Shown piece after piece: positions 53,788 through 64,000 of a DNA stretch of 64,000 bases; the stretch's first letter is position 1, and every line of letters starts with the position of its first letter. The DNA comes from Monomorium pharaonis (Eukaryota; Arthropoda; Insecta; Hymenoptera; Formicidae): contig NC_050476.1 of the NCBI RefSeq assembly GCF_013373865.1, forward strand, positions 15,171,197 to 15,235,196, given 5' to 3'. Under the pieces are notes generated by a model, which was given only the letters and a program-made list of their open reading frames with translations, was not told where the DNA came from and did no database searches. Made by a program: the position numbers and the translations under genes.

Positions 53788-55052
53788 ATTCTTGGTGAAA
53801 ACATTAATAAAAAATTACCATAAATTCACGATTGATTCTTAAAGTGATAATTTTCTTTTATAAGTGTATTATAATATTTGTCGCATCAAATTCTCTCATC
53901 GTTTCTCATCGTTTTTCTTTTCATGAAATGTTAAATTAACGAAGGTTTATCACAATTAACATCTATGATTCTTCATACATTCTCTTTTTGTAAATATTTA
54001 ATTAGGAAATTACAAAATGCGCAATATATCCATATAATATGTTACACTCTTTGTTCATAACACGATAGAAAAATGTCTCTTGATGTAACGATTTCACAAT
54101 AGATTATGCCTTCTACGATAATTATGCTTAGAGATCGATGTTCAATATCAAGTATTGTTAATACAAGAAGAGTTTTTCTTTCATAACGATAGAGAACTTG
54201 AAATTTCTTTTATCTTTAATTACATTATTAATTACGACAGATTTTTACTGATTGATTCAGAACAGATACCAAGAAAAATACAAGAATCTAATTAATTTCT
54301 TTTTTGTAATCCATTACTTCTCTGAATCAAAGAGAAAGAATTTCAAAAAGTGATATCATTGTTTATCGTTCTCTCGTTTTCTGTTAGGAAAGTATATTTT
54401 ATCATTGGAATATGAAAAAATATCTAAGGAGACATCGTGTTTAATAGTTCTGTTAGAATCTATCGTAATTAATTAATAATGTGTTAACGATAGAAGAAAC
54501 TCTAAGTTCTCTATCATATAATTACGAAAGAAAACTTTTGTTGTTAACCATACTGATGATAGTTGACATTAATATTGACCTCCAAGTATAATTACAATAG
54601 AAATTGCATCGCATAATTTATCACGAAATCGTTAGATCAGGCATGAATACTTTTCTATCGTGTTACGAAGAGTGTTATATTATGGATAAATATTTCGTGC
54701 ATTTCGTAATTTTTTAATAAGATACAAAAAGAGAATGTATACAGAATCAATCGTGACAGACGATTCGTTAATTTACCATTGTATGAAAAAAAAGATAAGA
54801 GACGACGAATGAATTTGATGCGGCAAATACTATAATATACTAACAAGAAGAAACTATCAGCCGCAAATTCACGGTTGTTCTTTATCAATGTAGAATTTGT
54901 AAGTATGATAAAACGCAAAGTATTACAAGAAACAGAAATATATCTGTGGATGTTTTAGGAAACGCTATCGTTTCCGCACCACCGAAGTAGATAGCTTGGC
55001 GCGTTTTTTTTTTTAGTGGTTTCCCCAGTAGGCCTAATCCACTCTCGCTATT
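53788..55052. repeat. Left arm of the foldback transposon (continued)
   Basis: Picks up after the Polinton. It pairs with 57441-58745, for example ACCATAAATTCACGATTGATTC here and its complement near 58670. AT-rich, no gene. Confidence 0.8.
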
Positions 55053-55993
55053 TTAGTTTAGTAATTGTTCGAAGTGCTTCCTTTGTGCATTTAAGCAGAG
55101 TTCCTCGAACAATCTGTTGCGTCGCACGGTGCACCATGTCCGGCGTGATGGTATTAAAGGCCGCTATAATCGCTTCGCGAACCTCATCTTCGGTACCATC
55201 ACGCACGTTTTCGATTTGAGCTTTAATATGAACCTAAACAAAATAATCTAGTATATTTAAATCTGGTGACCCTGCCGGCCATGTAATTGGGTCACCTCGA
55301 CCCATTCACCTGTCCGGAAAACGCCTGTCTAAAATATTTCGCACTTTGCGACAAAAATGCGCAGGTGCTCCATCGTGCTGAAATATCATATTTTGTCGCT
55401 CGCGGAGAGGAATATCCTCTAATAAAATTGATAATTCATTTTTAATAAATCCCGCGTATGTTTGCCCATTGAGATGAGCCGGCAAAAAATATGGACCAAT
55501 CTAAAAATTACCAACAGAAACGTTAGGGAAATAATGCGACAGAAAAGATTTCTCAATTCAAAAATATTTATCACTCTGCCCGAAAATATTCCTGCCCACA
55601 CATTTATCGATCAACGATATTGAAAAGCGCAAGGTCGAACGGCACGTGGATTTTCTTCTGCCCAGTATATGTAATTGCGGGAATTTAATGTGCCATTTAG
55701 TGTGAAAGTGGCCTTGTTTGTCATTAAAATAGTTGTCGGGAACAATGGATTTTGCCGACATTGAGCGAGAAATCTTGCGTGAATTTTATTAATAATTATT
55801 GTGTCATAAAGGCACCAAATCAAAGAAAAAGTAGAATATAAAAACAAAAATACCTTCACAAAAACAGAAGCGTGCTATTTCATCACGCGGAAGAAGTTGC
55901 TGCACACGTTGAAGATGAAACGGGCGCAACAGATTCTCTCGCAAAATATGATGCACCGTGTACTGTGATATTCCGAGTGCACGGCTTACACGG
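55053..55993 (-). pseudogene. Tc1/mariner-superfamily transposase, left copy, truncated
   Basis: Minus-strand copy lacking the first 95 or so residues. It has SRALGISQYTVHHILRENLL, LMTNKATFTLNGT (first catalytic Asp replaced by Asn), IFQHDGAPAHF (second Asp kept) and a decayed SPDL/LDYF region. The first intron has lost its acceptor (CAG to CAA) and the second its donor (GT to AT), judged against the right copy. The piece beyond 55993 (55994-56100) duplicates 55515-55617. The protein would cut and paste the element; this copy is dead. Confidence 0.75.
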
Positions 55994-56238
55994 CAAGAAA
56001 CGTTATGGAAATAATGCGACAAAAAAGATTTCTCAATTCAAAAATATTTACCACTCTGTCCGCAAATACTCCTGCCCACATATTTATCGACCAGCGATCT
56101 TTAGTTTTTAATTCAGCCTTCTTGTTCCGAGGGCAGCACAACTAAATTTTCCGATTTTCAAATGTTTTTTCTCGTGCTCATGTTGTTACACGTATCTCTT
56201 GACGTCTTAAGTTGTGTTTTACGTGTATAACGTGCAAA

Positions 56239-57440
56239 ATGAATTTCACGTCGGAAGAATATACATACATGATATATTTTTATGGGATGGCCAGCGGAAA
56301 TGCTGTTCTCGCGGAGCATCTCTACGCAGAACATTTCCCTAATCGTCGGCATCCCTCAAGACGTGTGATTACGCGATGTTTCCAACGTGCAATAGAGACA
56401 GGAGTTCTCGCGAATCGATGTTATGAGAGAGCGGTACGTCGTCATGTTGATGACGACGAAAAAATTCTGCGTGCATTTAATGAAAATCCGCACAATAGTA
56501 TACGTCGTGTAAGCCGTGCACTCGGAATATCACAGTACACGGTGCATCATATTTTGCGAGAGAATCTGTTGCGCCCTTTTCATCTGCAACGTGTGCAGCA
56601 ACTTCTTCCGCATGATGAAATAGCACGCATTTGTTTTTGTGAAGGTATTTTTATTTTTATATTCTAGTTTTTCTTTGATTTGATGCTTTTATGATACAAT
56701 AATTATTAATAAAATTCACGCAGGATTTCTCGCTCAATGTCGGCAAAATCCATTGTTCCCGACAACTATTTTAATGACAGACGAAGCCACTTTTACACCA
56801 AATGGCACGTTTAATTCCTGCAATTACTGGGCAGAAGAAAATCCACGTGCTATTCGACCTTGCACCTTTCAATATCGTTGGTCAATAAATGTGTGGGCAG
56901 GAGTATTTGCGGGCAGAGTGGTAAATATTTTTGCAAACTAATAAGAAATCTTTTCTATTGCATTATTTCCATAACAATTCTATTGGCGATCATTTTCAAA
57001 TTGGTCCATATTTTTTACCGGCACATCTTAATGGACAAATATACGCCGAATTTATTGAGAACCAATTGCCAATTTTGCTAGAAGACGTTCCTCTCGGCGA
57101 ACGGGAAATCATGATATTTCAACACGCGCATTTTTCTCGTAGAGTAAGAGAAATTTTAGACAGGCGTTTTCCGGACAAGTGGATGGGTCGAGGTGGCCCA
57201 ATCACTTGGTCGGCACGGTCACCCGATTTAAATATCTTAGATTATTTTGTTTGGGGGCATATAAAAGCTCAAGTCGAAAATGTGCGTGATGGTACTGAAG
57301 CTGAGGCTCGCGAAGCAATCATAGCGGCTTTTAATACCATCACGCCAGACATGGTGCACCGTGCGACGCAACAGATAATTCGAAGAGCCGAACTCTGCTT
57401 ACATGCACGAGGGAAGCACTTCGAACAGTTATTGCATTAA
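56239..57440 (+). pseudogene. Tc1/mariner-superfamily transposase, right copy
   Basis: Starts MNFTSEEYTYMIYFYGMASG. Helix-turn-helix RRVSRALGISQYTVHHIL lies near residue 95. A 79-bp intron (56645-56723, GTATTT…CACGCAG) joins cleanly to FLAQCRQNPLFPTTILM. First catalytic Asp in LMTDEATFTPNG. A second intron has a good donor (GTAAAT after GRV) but its acceptor is lost (TTTCAA where the other copy has TTTTAG). The second catalytic Asp is deleted (IFQHAHFSRRV for a QHDGxPAHFSRRV-type motif). The third site, ARSPDLNILDYFVWG, is intact, and the gene ends at 57440. DUF4817/DDE_3-type family, DD37D-like spacing. Confidence 0.82.
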
Positions 57441-59300
57441 AATAATGCGAGTGGATTAGGCCTACTGGGGAAACCACTATAAAAAAAACGCGCCAAGCTA
57501 TTTACCTCGGTGGTGGTGCGGAAATGATAGCGTTTCCTAAAACATCCACAGATATATTTCTGTTTCTTGTAATACTTTGCGTTTTATCATACTTACAAAT
57601 TCTACATTGATAAAGAACAACCGTGAATTTGCGGTTAATAGTTTCTTCTTGTTAGTATATTATAGTATTTGCCGCATCAAATTCATTCGTCGTCTCTTAT
57701 CTTTTTTTTCATACAATGGTAAATTAACGAATTGTCTGTCACGATTGATTCTGTATACATTCTCTTTTTGTAAGTATCTTATTAAAAAATTACGAAATGC
57801 ACGAAATATTTATCCATAATATAACACTCTTCGTAACACGATAGAAAAGTATTCATGCCTGATCTAACGATTTCGTGATAAATTATACGATACGATCGTA
57901 ATTATGCTTGGAGATGTTAATGTCACCAGTATGGTTAACAACAAAGCGTTTTCTTTCGTAATTATATAATAGAGAACTTAAGTTTACGAAATATTCCAAC
58001 AGAACTATTAAACACGATGTCTCCGTAGATATTTTGTCATATTCCAACGAGAAAATATACTTTCCTAACAGGAAACGAGAGAACGATAGACAATGATATC
58101 ACTTCTTGAAATTCTTTTTTTTTTATTCAGACAAGTAATGGATTACGAAAGAGAAATCAATTAGATTCTCGTATTTTTGTTGGTATCTATTCTAAATCAA
58201 TCAGTGAAAATCTGTCGTAATTAATAATGTAATTAAAGTTAAAAGAAACTCCAAGTTCCCTATCGTTATGAAAGAAAAACTCTTCATTGTGTTAACAATA
58301 CTTAATATTGAACATCGATCTCTAAGCATAATTATCGTAGAAGGCATAATCTATTGTGAAATTGTTACATCTAGAGATATTTTTCTATCGTGTTATGAAC
58401 AATGAGTGTAACATATTATATGAATATATAATATTCATTTTATAATTTTCTAATTAAATATTTACGAAAAGAGAATGTATGAAGAATCAATCGTAGATTA
58501 TTACTAAAGTAATATTACTTTTAGTGTGCTTGCATGTTATCTGAAATATTAATCGTGATAAACCTTCGTTAATTTAACATTCCATGAAAAAAAAAAAACG
58601 ATAAAAAATGATGAGAGAATTTGATGTGGCAAATATTATAATACATTTATAAAAGAAAATTATCAATTTGAGAATCAATCGTGAATTTATGGTAATTTTT
58701 TATCAATGATTTTCATCAAAGATTTTTCAGTGCGACACAATTCGATGAGAAACAAAGTTAGAATTGTATGATACTGTAAATAAAATATTTAAGAAAAAGA
58801 AAGATTCTTTCGTGAATGTACGAAAAACTTTTATTAATTTACTTATTCAAAATTACGATAGAAATTAGATTATTTGTAAACTCCGTAAGTATCTGTCGCT
58901 TTTGCTCTTTCGACTTTCTTAATCACAACAGTTTATTACGGTTTTAATTTGTCATATCTCTGCTAACTCCTAATTTGTCAAGTAATCGCGAATGTGCGTA
59001 GCGGCCATCGCCGCGAGTGTTGGCGCGGTGCGGTGAGACGCGAGGGCGGTGAAGCACAGGCAGCGGCACCGCTTCTCCTTCTTCCCGCCGCCGCCGGCAG
59101 CCAATGCTCGACACAGTGGGCCGCGCTACAGCTCGAGCGTCTCGGCTCTTCACACGGCGCGCTCTCATTCGTACAATTTGAAAAATTTATATCTCGATTA
59201 TTGATAGACCTAACCCAAGACAATATTGGACTTTTATGTTCATCTCGATCCCGTCAATCTTTCCATTACGGGATGGCTTCCGATTACATTACACCCTGTA
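57441..59300. repeat. Right arm of the foldback transposon
   Basis: Complement of 53788-54990 and then of 35925-36495. Includes a GC-rich block at 58990-59170 that mirrors 36060-36240. Open frames in that block are not convincing genes. Confidence 0.8.
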
Positions 59301-59301
59301 T

Positions 59302-61534
59302 ACAGGGTGTTTGGTAAAGATTTATGCAATTTTTATAAGCAGGTAGAGCGCATTAAGCTGAACATAAAATCCTCATTGTTTTTCCATTTTCACAATAGTT
59401 AACGAGTTATAGACTTGTAAAATTTTCTGTATTAGCCCGGCCTACCGGCAAATGCAAGCACGCCGAGCGCTCGACCGCGGCGGCCGCCCCTCCCTAGCGC
59501 TTGAACCTTGAGATTGCTAGGCGCGCGGAGGGAGTTGTTACAACAAGCGGCAATGGCTACGCATAATGTGTACGTGTACAAACATGTGTACAAAAAAATA
59601 TCAGTTCTAATGCTTAAAGAAGCAATTACTAAATTTATTTTTTTTTAATAAATAATGATTATTTTTAATAAAAAATTTTTTTTGGTGATAGTCTTAAATG
59701 TCGTAAATTGTCATAAATTTTAAAAGAAGCTATTATCATGTGCTCAAATACAAATTTATCCTTCTTTAAACAACATTAGAAAATTTTATCGATTAAAATG
59801 GAAATAACAACCAAATAAAATGTTTCAACTTTATATTCTTAATTTGTTTCAACTTTATATTCTTAATTAAAAATTAAATAACGAGGATATTTATATTTTT
59901 AATAAAATTAATCCTTGTGATAGACTTATAATACACGGAAAAAACTTTGTGGTAAAAATTACTATGGTAAGTAGTAAACGCGTGCTAAGGAGGAATTATG
60001 AAAATTTTTATTACGTTCTTCATCAAATTACGATAATATTTACACTACTTATATGATATAATTCTCTGAAATTTCTTCTTACAGTTCGTGGTTACTATCA
60101 TAAATAATAAATCATACATAATTTTACTATAAAATTTTCTCCGTGTAGATTTACAAATATATGAATTTATTAAATGTTTGAAAACTTATAAACAATATTT
60201 ATTTAATTCAAGAAAATTTTAGTATGTAATGTGTGTGTATTTGGTGTGTGTGTGTGTGTGTGTGTGTGATACATACACGAAAATGTTAAACATTATTTGT
60301 TTTGTGTAAAGTGAGGTGTTTATTATCAATATAATATTCTTTTCAACCATTAAAAATAAGATAATTATTAAAAAAGAATAAAATTAAAAATGAATAATTG
60401 ATTTTCTTAAAACTAGAATCATATTTTTCTACGTGTGCGTGTATTGTATAGTAATCAGCATGAATAATAATAGTGATATAAAATCGCGAACTAAGGAATG
60501 ATTATTCATTTTCCTGTCACAAAGTGATTATTCTTTTCTCGCGTATGTACGTACATACACTACACACACACACACGCACACGCACACACACACCAAATAC
60601 ACACACATTACATACTAAATTTTCTTGAATTAAATAAATATTGTTTATAAGTTTTCAAACATTTAATAAATTCATATATTCGTAAATCTACACGGAGAAA
60701 ATTTTATAGTAAAATTATGTATGAATTATTATTTATGATAGTAACCACGAACTGTAAGAAGAAATTTCAGAGAATTATATCATATAAGTAATGTAAATAT
60801 TATCGTAATTTGATGAAAAACGTAATAAAAATTTTCATAATTTCTCCTTGTCACGCGTTTATTACTTACCAGAGTAATTTTTACCATAAAGTTCTTTCCG
60901 TGTATTATAAGTCTATCACAAAGATTAATTTTATTAAAAATATAAATATCCTCGTTATTTAATTTTTAATTAAGAATATAAAGTTGAAACAAATTAAGAA
61001 TATAAAGTTGAAACATTTTATTTAGTTGTTATTTCCATTTTAATCGATAAAATTTTCTAATGTTGTTTAAAGAAGGATAAATTTGTTTTTGAGCACATGA
61101 TAATAGCTTCTTTTAAAATTTATGACAATTTACGACATTTAAGACTATCACCAAAAAAAATTTTTTATTAAAAATAATCATTATTTATTAAAAAAAAATA
61201 AATTTAGTAATTGCTTCTTTAAGCATTAGAACTGATATTTTTTTGTACACATGTATGTACACGTACACATTATGCGTAGCCATTGCTGCTTGTTGTAACA
61301 ACTCTCTCCGCGCGCCTAGCAATCTCAAGGTTCAAGCGCTAGGGAGGGGTGGCCGCCGCGGTCGGGCGCTCGGCGTGCTTGCATTTGCCGGTAGGCCGGG
61401 CTAATACAGAAAATTTTACAAGTCTATAACTCGTTAACTATTGTGAAAATGGAAAAACGATGAGGATTTTATGTTCAGCTTAATGCGCTCTACCTGCTTA
61501 TAAAAATTGCATAAATCTTTACCAAACACCCTGT
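59302..61534. mobile_element. Palindromic element with ACAGGGTGT ends, 2.23 kb
   Basis: Starts ACAGGGTGTTTGGTAAAG and ends with its complement. The arms pair over more than 1 kb with a centre near 60430. A GC-rich patch (GGCCGCCCCTCCC, near 59480) is mirrored at 61340, and a (TG)n at 60248-60268 faces (CA)n at 60563-60590. No gene. It abuts the preceding foldback element and shares its nine-base terminus, so it is likely a non-autonomous relative with TA target. Confidence 0.82.
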
Positions 61535-61680
61535 ATAATAGTGAATCGCATACTGTCCATATGGACAGCTAATATTTTTTATGTAAAAGCTTTTTTATTT
61601 AAGTAAAAGCTATAATTTTTGCAGTAATAGCAAAATCTTTTTGCAATTATTATTGACCATACCAACATTAGTAACAACTA
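61535..61680. other. No gene; part of an older repeat
   Basis: Contains AGCTATAATTTTTGC, whose complement lies at about 63262 beyond the next element, so that element landed inside an older palindrome. Confidence 0.4.
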
Positions 61681-63245
61681 CCCAGGTAGCAAGGTGTCGT
61701 CTAATTGACGGCATTTTTTGGTCATTTTATGACGAATCAGACGTCATAATGTCGAGATAAAATGACGTCTAAATGTCGTAAAACTGACGTACATTTGTCT
61801 CATCTTAACGACGTCATATATTGACGTCAAAAATACGTCATTATTTTTATATTATTGACGTCATTTTCAAGAAGCTAGTATCGTACATTTGACGGTATTT
61901 TATTGTTATTTTTATGACAAAACATAAGTTTTTAGATTACATTTAATAAAGACGACATTTTAACGTCATTTTTATGACTATCCCAGGTAGTAAAAGCCGT
62001 TATTTTGACGTTTTAGAAAATATTTCGGGTACATGTCCTATATATGCAGTACTTGCATTATGAAAATATCGAAATAACATAATTATAATGTAAAAAAAAA
62101 TTTACGTTGTTTTTCAACAAGCATCGCGACTCACCACACCATAGTCACATTTGGAATTGCCTAACTTCGGCGGTCACTCATCCAACTCTGAACCGCCGTC
62201 GACGTTGCTTGACTTCGAAGATCGTACGCTACCTAGCACTTTGTGATGATCCATGAACACTTGATGCTCATGAATACATATTTGTTATAGATCAGTTCAA
62301 TAGATGCGAGAAACATGAAACTTGTAGTTAACTAATATTTTTAATAAATATAAATTTACAGTTTTTTTCCTGATTTTTACATATGCGAAATAACATGTGG
62401 AATAACTTATAAAAATATGTTTTCGCTCTGTTCTTTTGATAAAGCTAAATTATACCTCAGACAGAACGCAATATTTATAAAATATTTATAATATTTATTT
62501 AAATATTTTATAAATATTTATCCAAATATTTTATAAATATTTTTGTGGTCTTAGATTTGACAAATCATAAAGATTAATCATAAATATTCTACAAATATTT
62601 ATGAAATATTTATAAATATTTACAAAATATTACTTATACAAATCTTTATCTTTTATTTACCATAAATATTATATAAAATATTTAGTTTATATTTTAATAT
62701 GTTGAATAAAGATTTTTTTCTTCGTATATATAAAATATGTGTAAACTATTTATATAATATTTTGAAAAAATAAATATTAATAAATATTGATAAATATTTA
62801 TCATAAATATTATGTGCTGTCTCGGATGATTCTAAAATATTGATAGTATTAATTATATAATATATTATATTAATTTTAATAATGTTATTTATTAACCAAT
62901 CTTTAAATAATGATTAATAGTTATAAGTAGCAAAGTGTCGTCCACTAGACCTCAATAATTCGTCATTTGAGGTCAAATCGTCAATTATTACAAAAAATTA
63001 TAGTTAACGTCAGTAATTAGTCAGTAATAAAACCTTCTTAATACGTCGTAAAATGATCAATTAACTGACGTTATTAATTAGTCAAGAATATGACGTCGGA
63101 AATACGTTGTAGGATGGATAAATGACTGACGTAATTAATACGTCAAAAAATGACGTTACTATTACGTTTTAATTTGGTAACATGACGTCCGCGACCTTAA
63201 ATGACGAATTATTGACGTCGTATTAACGTCACCTTGCTACCTGGG
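61681..63245. mobile_element. CCCAGGTAGC-ended element filled with TGACGT words
   Basis: 1565 bp. Ends CCCAGGTAGCAAGGTG and CACCTTGCTACCTGGG, flanked by TA at 61679-61680 and 63246-63247. Both ends (61700-61980 and 62940-63230) are dense in TGACGTC/GACGTCA words. The middle is AT-rich with AAATATTTATAAAATATT repeats at 62470-62830. No gene. Confidence 0.8.
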
Positions 63246-63340
63246 TACATAAAGGGTTATCAGCAAAAATTATAGCTTTTGCTGCAAAACTTTTCTATCT
63301 TTTGATATCGACATAACCGTAATGAAACGATTAGGTCAAA

Positions 63341-63449
63341 TCTACAATAGGTGTAGTAAGCCTTATGCTATAAGAAATTGACTAATTATAATCGAATATA
63401 ATAATTGATTAATTTCTTATGGCATAAGGCTTATTACACCTATTGTAGA
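63341..63449. repeat. Hairpin of about 45-bp stem
   Basis: TCTACAATAGGTGTAGTAAG at 63341 pairs with CTTATTACACCTATTGTAGA ending at 63449, continuing into AAGAAATT / AATTTCTT. Confidence 0.88.
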
Positions 63450-63934
63450 TCTGGGCTTAACAAAAGCAACGTCCAGCGTCCAACTGGACAACTGAACTGT
63501 GATAGAATGAACTGGAGACTTATCAAGGAATGTATAGATATAAGTCTAATATCTAAGTTAGGAAATGTAATATTTGCAAAAAACTGAATTAAATAAATGC
63601 ATTTTTTAATATATAAATACAATATACTCTCAAGTTATTTTTCTTTGTATATAACCTAACCTAACCTATCCAATGTATACGTAAGCGCGCGCGTGCGCTT
63701 GACTATGCGAATGTGTGCGCGTGTACGTGATCGACTAAACCCTTCCCGTTTTCATCATTGCGACGATCTACAAACATTCGCAACGAAATTCTATGGGAGA
63801 TGTTACTGCGAACATTCGAACGTTCTCAGAATGTACTTGGTTAGCAGTACGTAATGCGATTATTCTGAGAATATACGCAATATACTTTTGCAATATTCTC
63901 AGAACGTTCTCAGAATCTCCGTGTGTTGTTAGGG
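63450..63934. other. No gene recognised
   Basis: An alternating purine-pyrimidine patch at 63683-63727, then short repeats of AACGTTCTCAGAAT and complements at 63800-63920 that may be another small palindromic element. Confidence 0.4.
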
Positions 63935-64000
63935 ATTGAATCCAATTTCAAGGTCAGAATTGCTGAATTGGCTCATTTTTTTCTAATCTCAAGAAAACAC
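63935..64000. repeat. Dispersed repeat, cut by the window end
   Basis: ATTGAATCCAATTTCAAGGTCAG… resembles 30523-30585 (TGAATCCAAGGTCAGAATTG… CTAATCT.AAGAAAA). The remainder lies outside the window. Confidence 0.6.

Larger units (their letters stand above)
35925..59300. mobile_element. Foldback transposon with two transposase copies, split by a Polinton
   Basis: Ends ACAGGGTGTAATATAATCGG (35925) and its complement (to about 59300). The left arm is 35925-36501 plus 53788 to about 55993. The right arm is about 56500-59300 and repeats it in inverse order: 36001-36260 pairs with 58970-59220, 36420-36495 with 58745-58820, and 53810-54990 with 57500-58700. Without the Polinton the element is about 6.1 kb. 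Two divergent transposase copies sit at the centre. The termini and transposase place it in the Tc1/mariner superfamily (DDE_3/DUF4817-type proteins). Confidence 0.8.

Noticed and set aside
1..64000. tRNA or rRNA genes
   Set aside because: No cloverleaf with A and B boxes or rRNA core was seen; the only tRNA matches are the two retrotransposon primer-binding sites.

Overview
The window is a repeat-dense stretch of an insect nuclear genome. Hymenoptera, probably an ant, is my best guess: it rests on the look of the transposon families and is inference. Only two host-like coding signals stand out: one exon of an SLC13 (Indy-type) di/tricarboxylate transporter at 22756-23136 (minus), and three phase-matched exons of an unrecognised acidic/basic protein at 32893-33861 (plus). 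Nearly everything else is mobile or virus-derived DNA in nested layers.

Layout. 156-1629: intronless, frameshifted matrix metalloproteinase pseudogene. 1819-8206: complete BEL/Pao retrotransposon (340-bp LTRs with no difference seen, TSD TTAGC, intact 1727-aa polyprotein). 8377-8864: pseudogene related to a gene of the Polinton further along. 9378-10317: further decayed minus-strand coding DNA. 11072-12510: dead DDE/CENP-B-like transposase split by a 605-bp insertion. 13032-17260: dead LINE. 17417-19564: 2.1-kb foldback element. 21193-22121: palindromic element. 23839-27942: Ty3/gypsy element with identical-looking LTRs but no RT. 28973-30017: MULE fragment followed by a solo LTR. 30939-31533 and 34294-34727: two elements of one palindromic family with 8-bp TSDs. 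32079-32589: solo LTR. 34775-35820: Tc1/mariner-type palindrome.

35925-59300: a foldback element with ACAGGGTGT ends and two divergent, broken copies of a Tc1/mariner-superfamily transposase. Its left arm was invaded by a complete 17.28-kb Maverick/Polinton (36502-53781, TSD TGTTAA, 5'-AG termini). The Polinton holds the full set of hallmark genes. The morphogenesis block on the minus strand has a conserved protein, major capsid protein, small protein, penton, adenain-like protease, PLA2 and a small protein. A divergent plus-strand block has packaging ATPase, a conserved protein and a chromodomain integrase. A second minus-strand block has protein-primed DNA polymerase B and an acidic zinc-cluster protein. 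The two arms that diverge at 42.2-43.0 kb share an identical 13-bp TATA motif. Capsid, penton, PLA2, polymerase and the 37-kb gene carry frameshifts or stops; ATPase, integrase, protease and several small genes are open. The right end of the Polinton is packed with hairpins.

59302-64000: another ACAGGGTGT palindrome, a CCCAGGTAGC-ended element filled with TGACGT words, a hairpin and a dispersed repeat cut by the window end.
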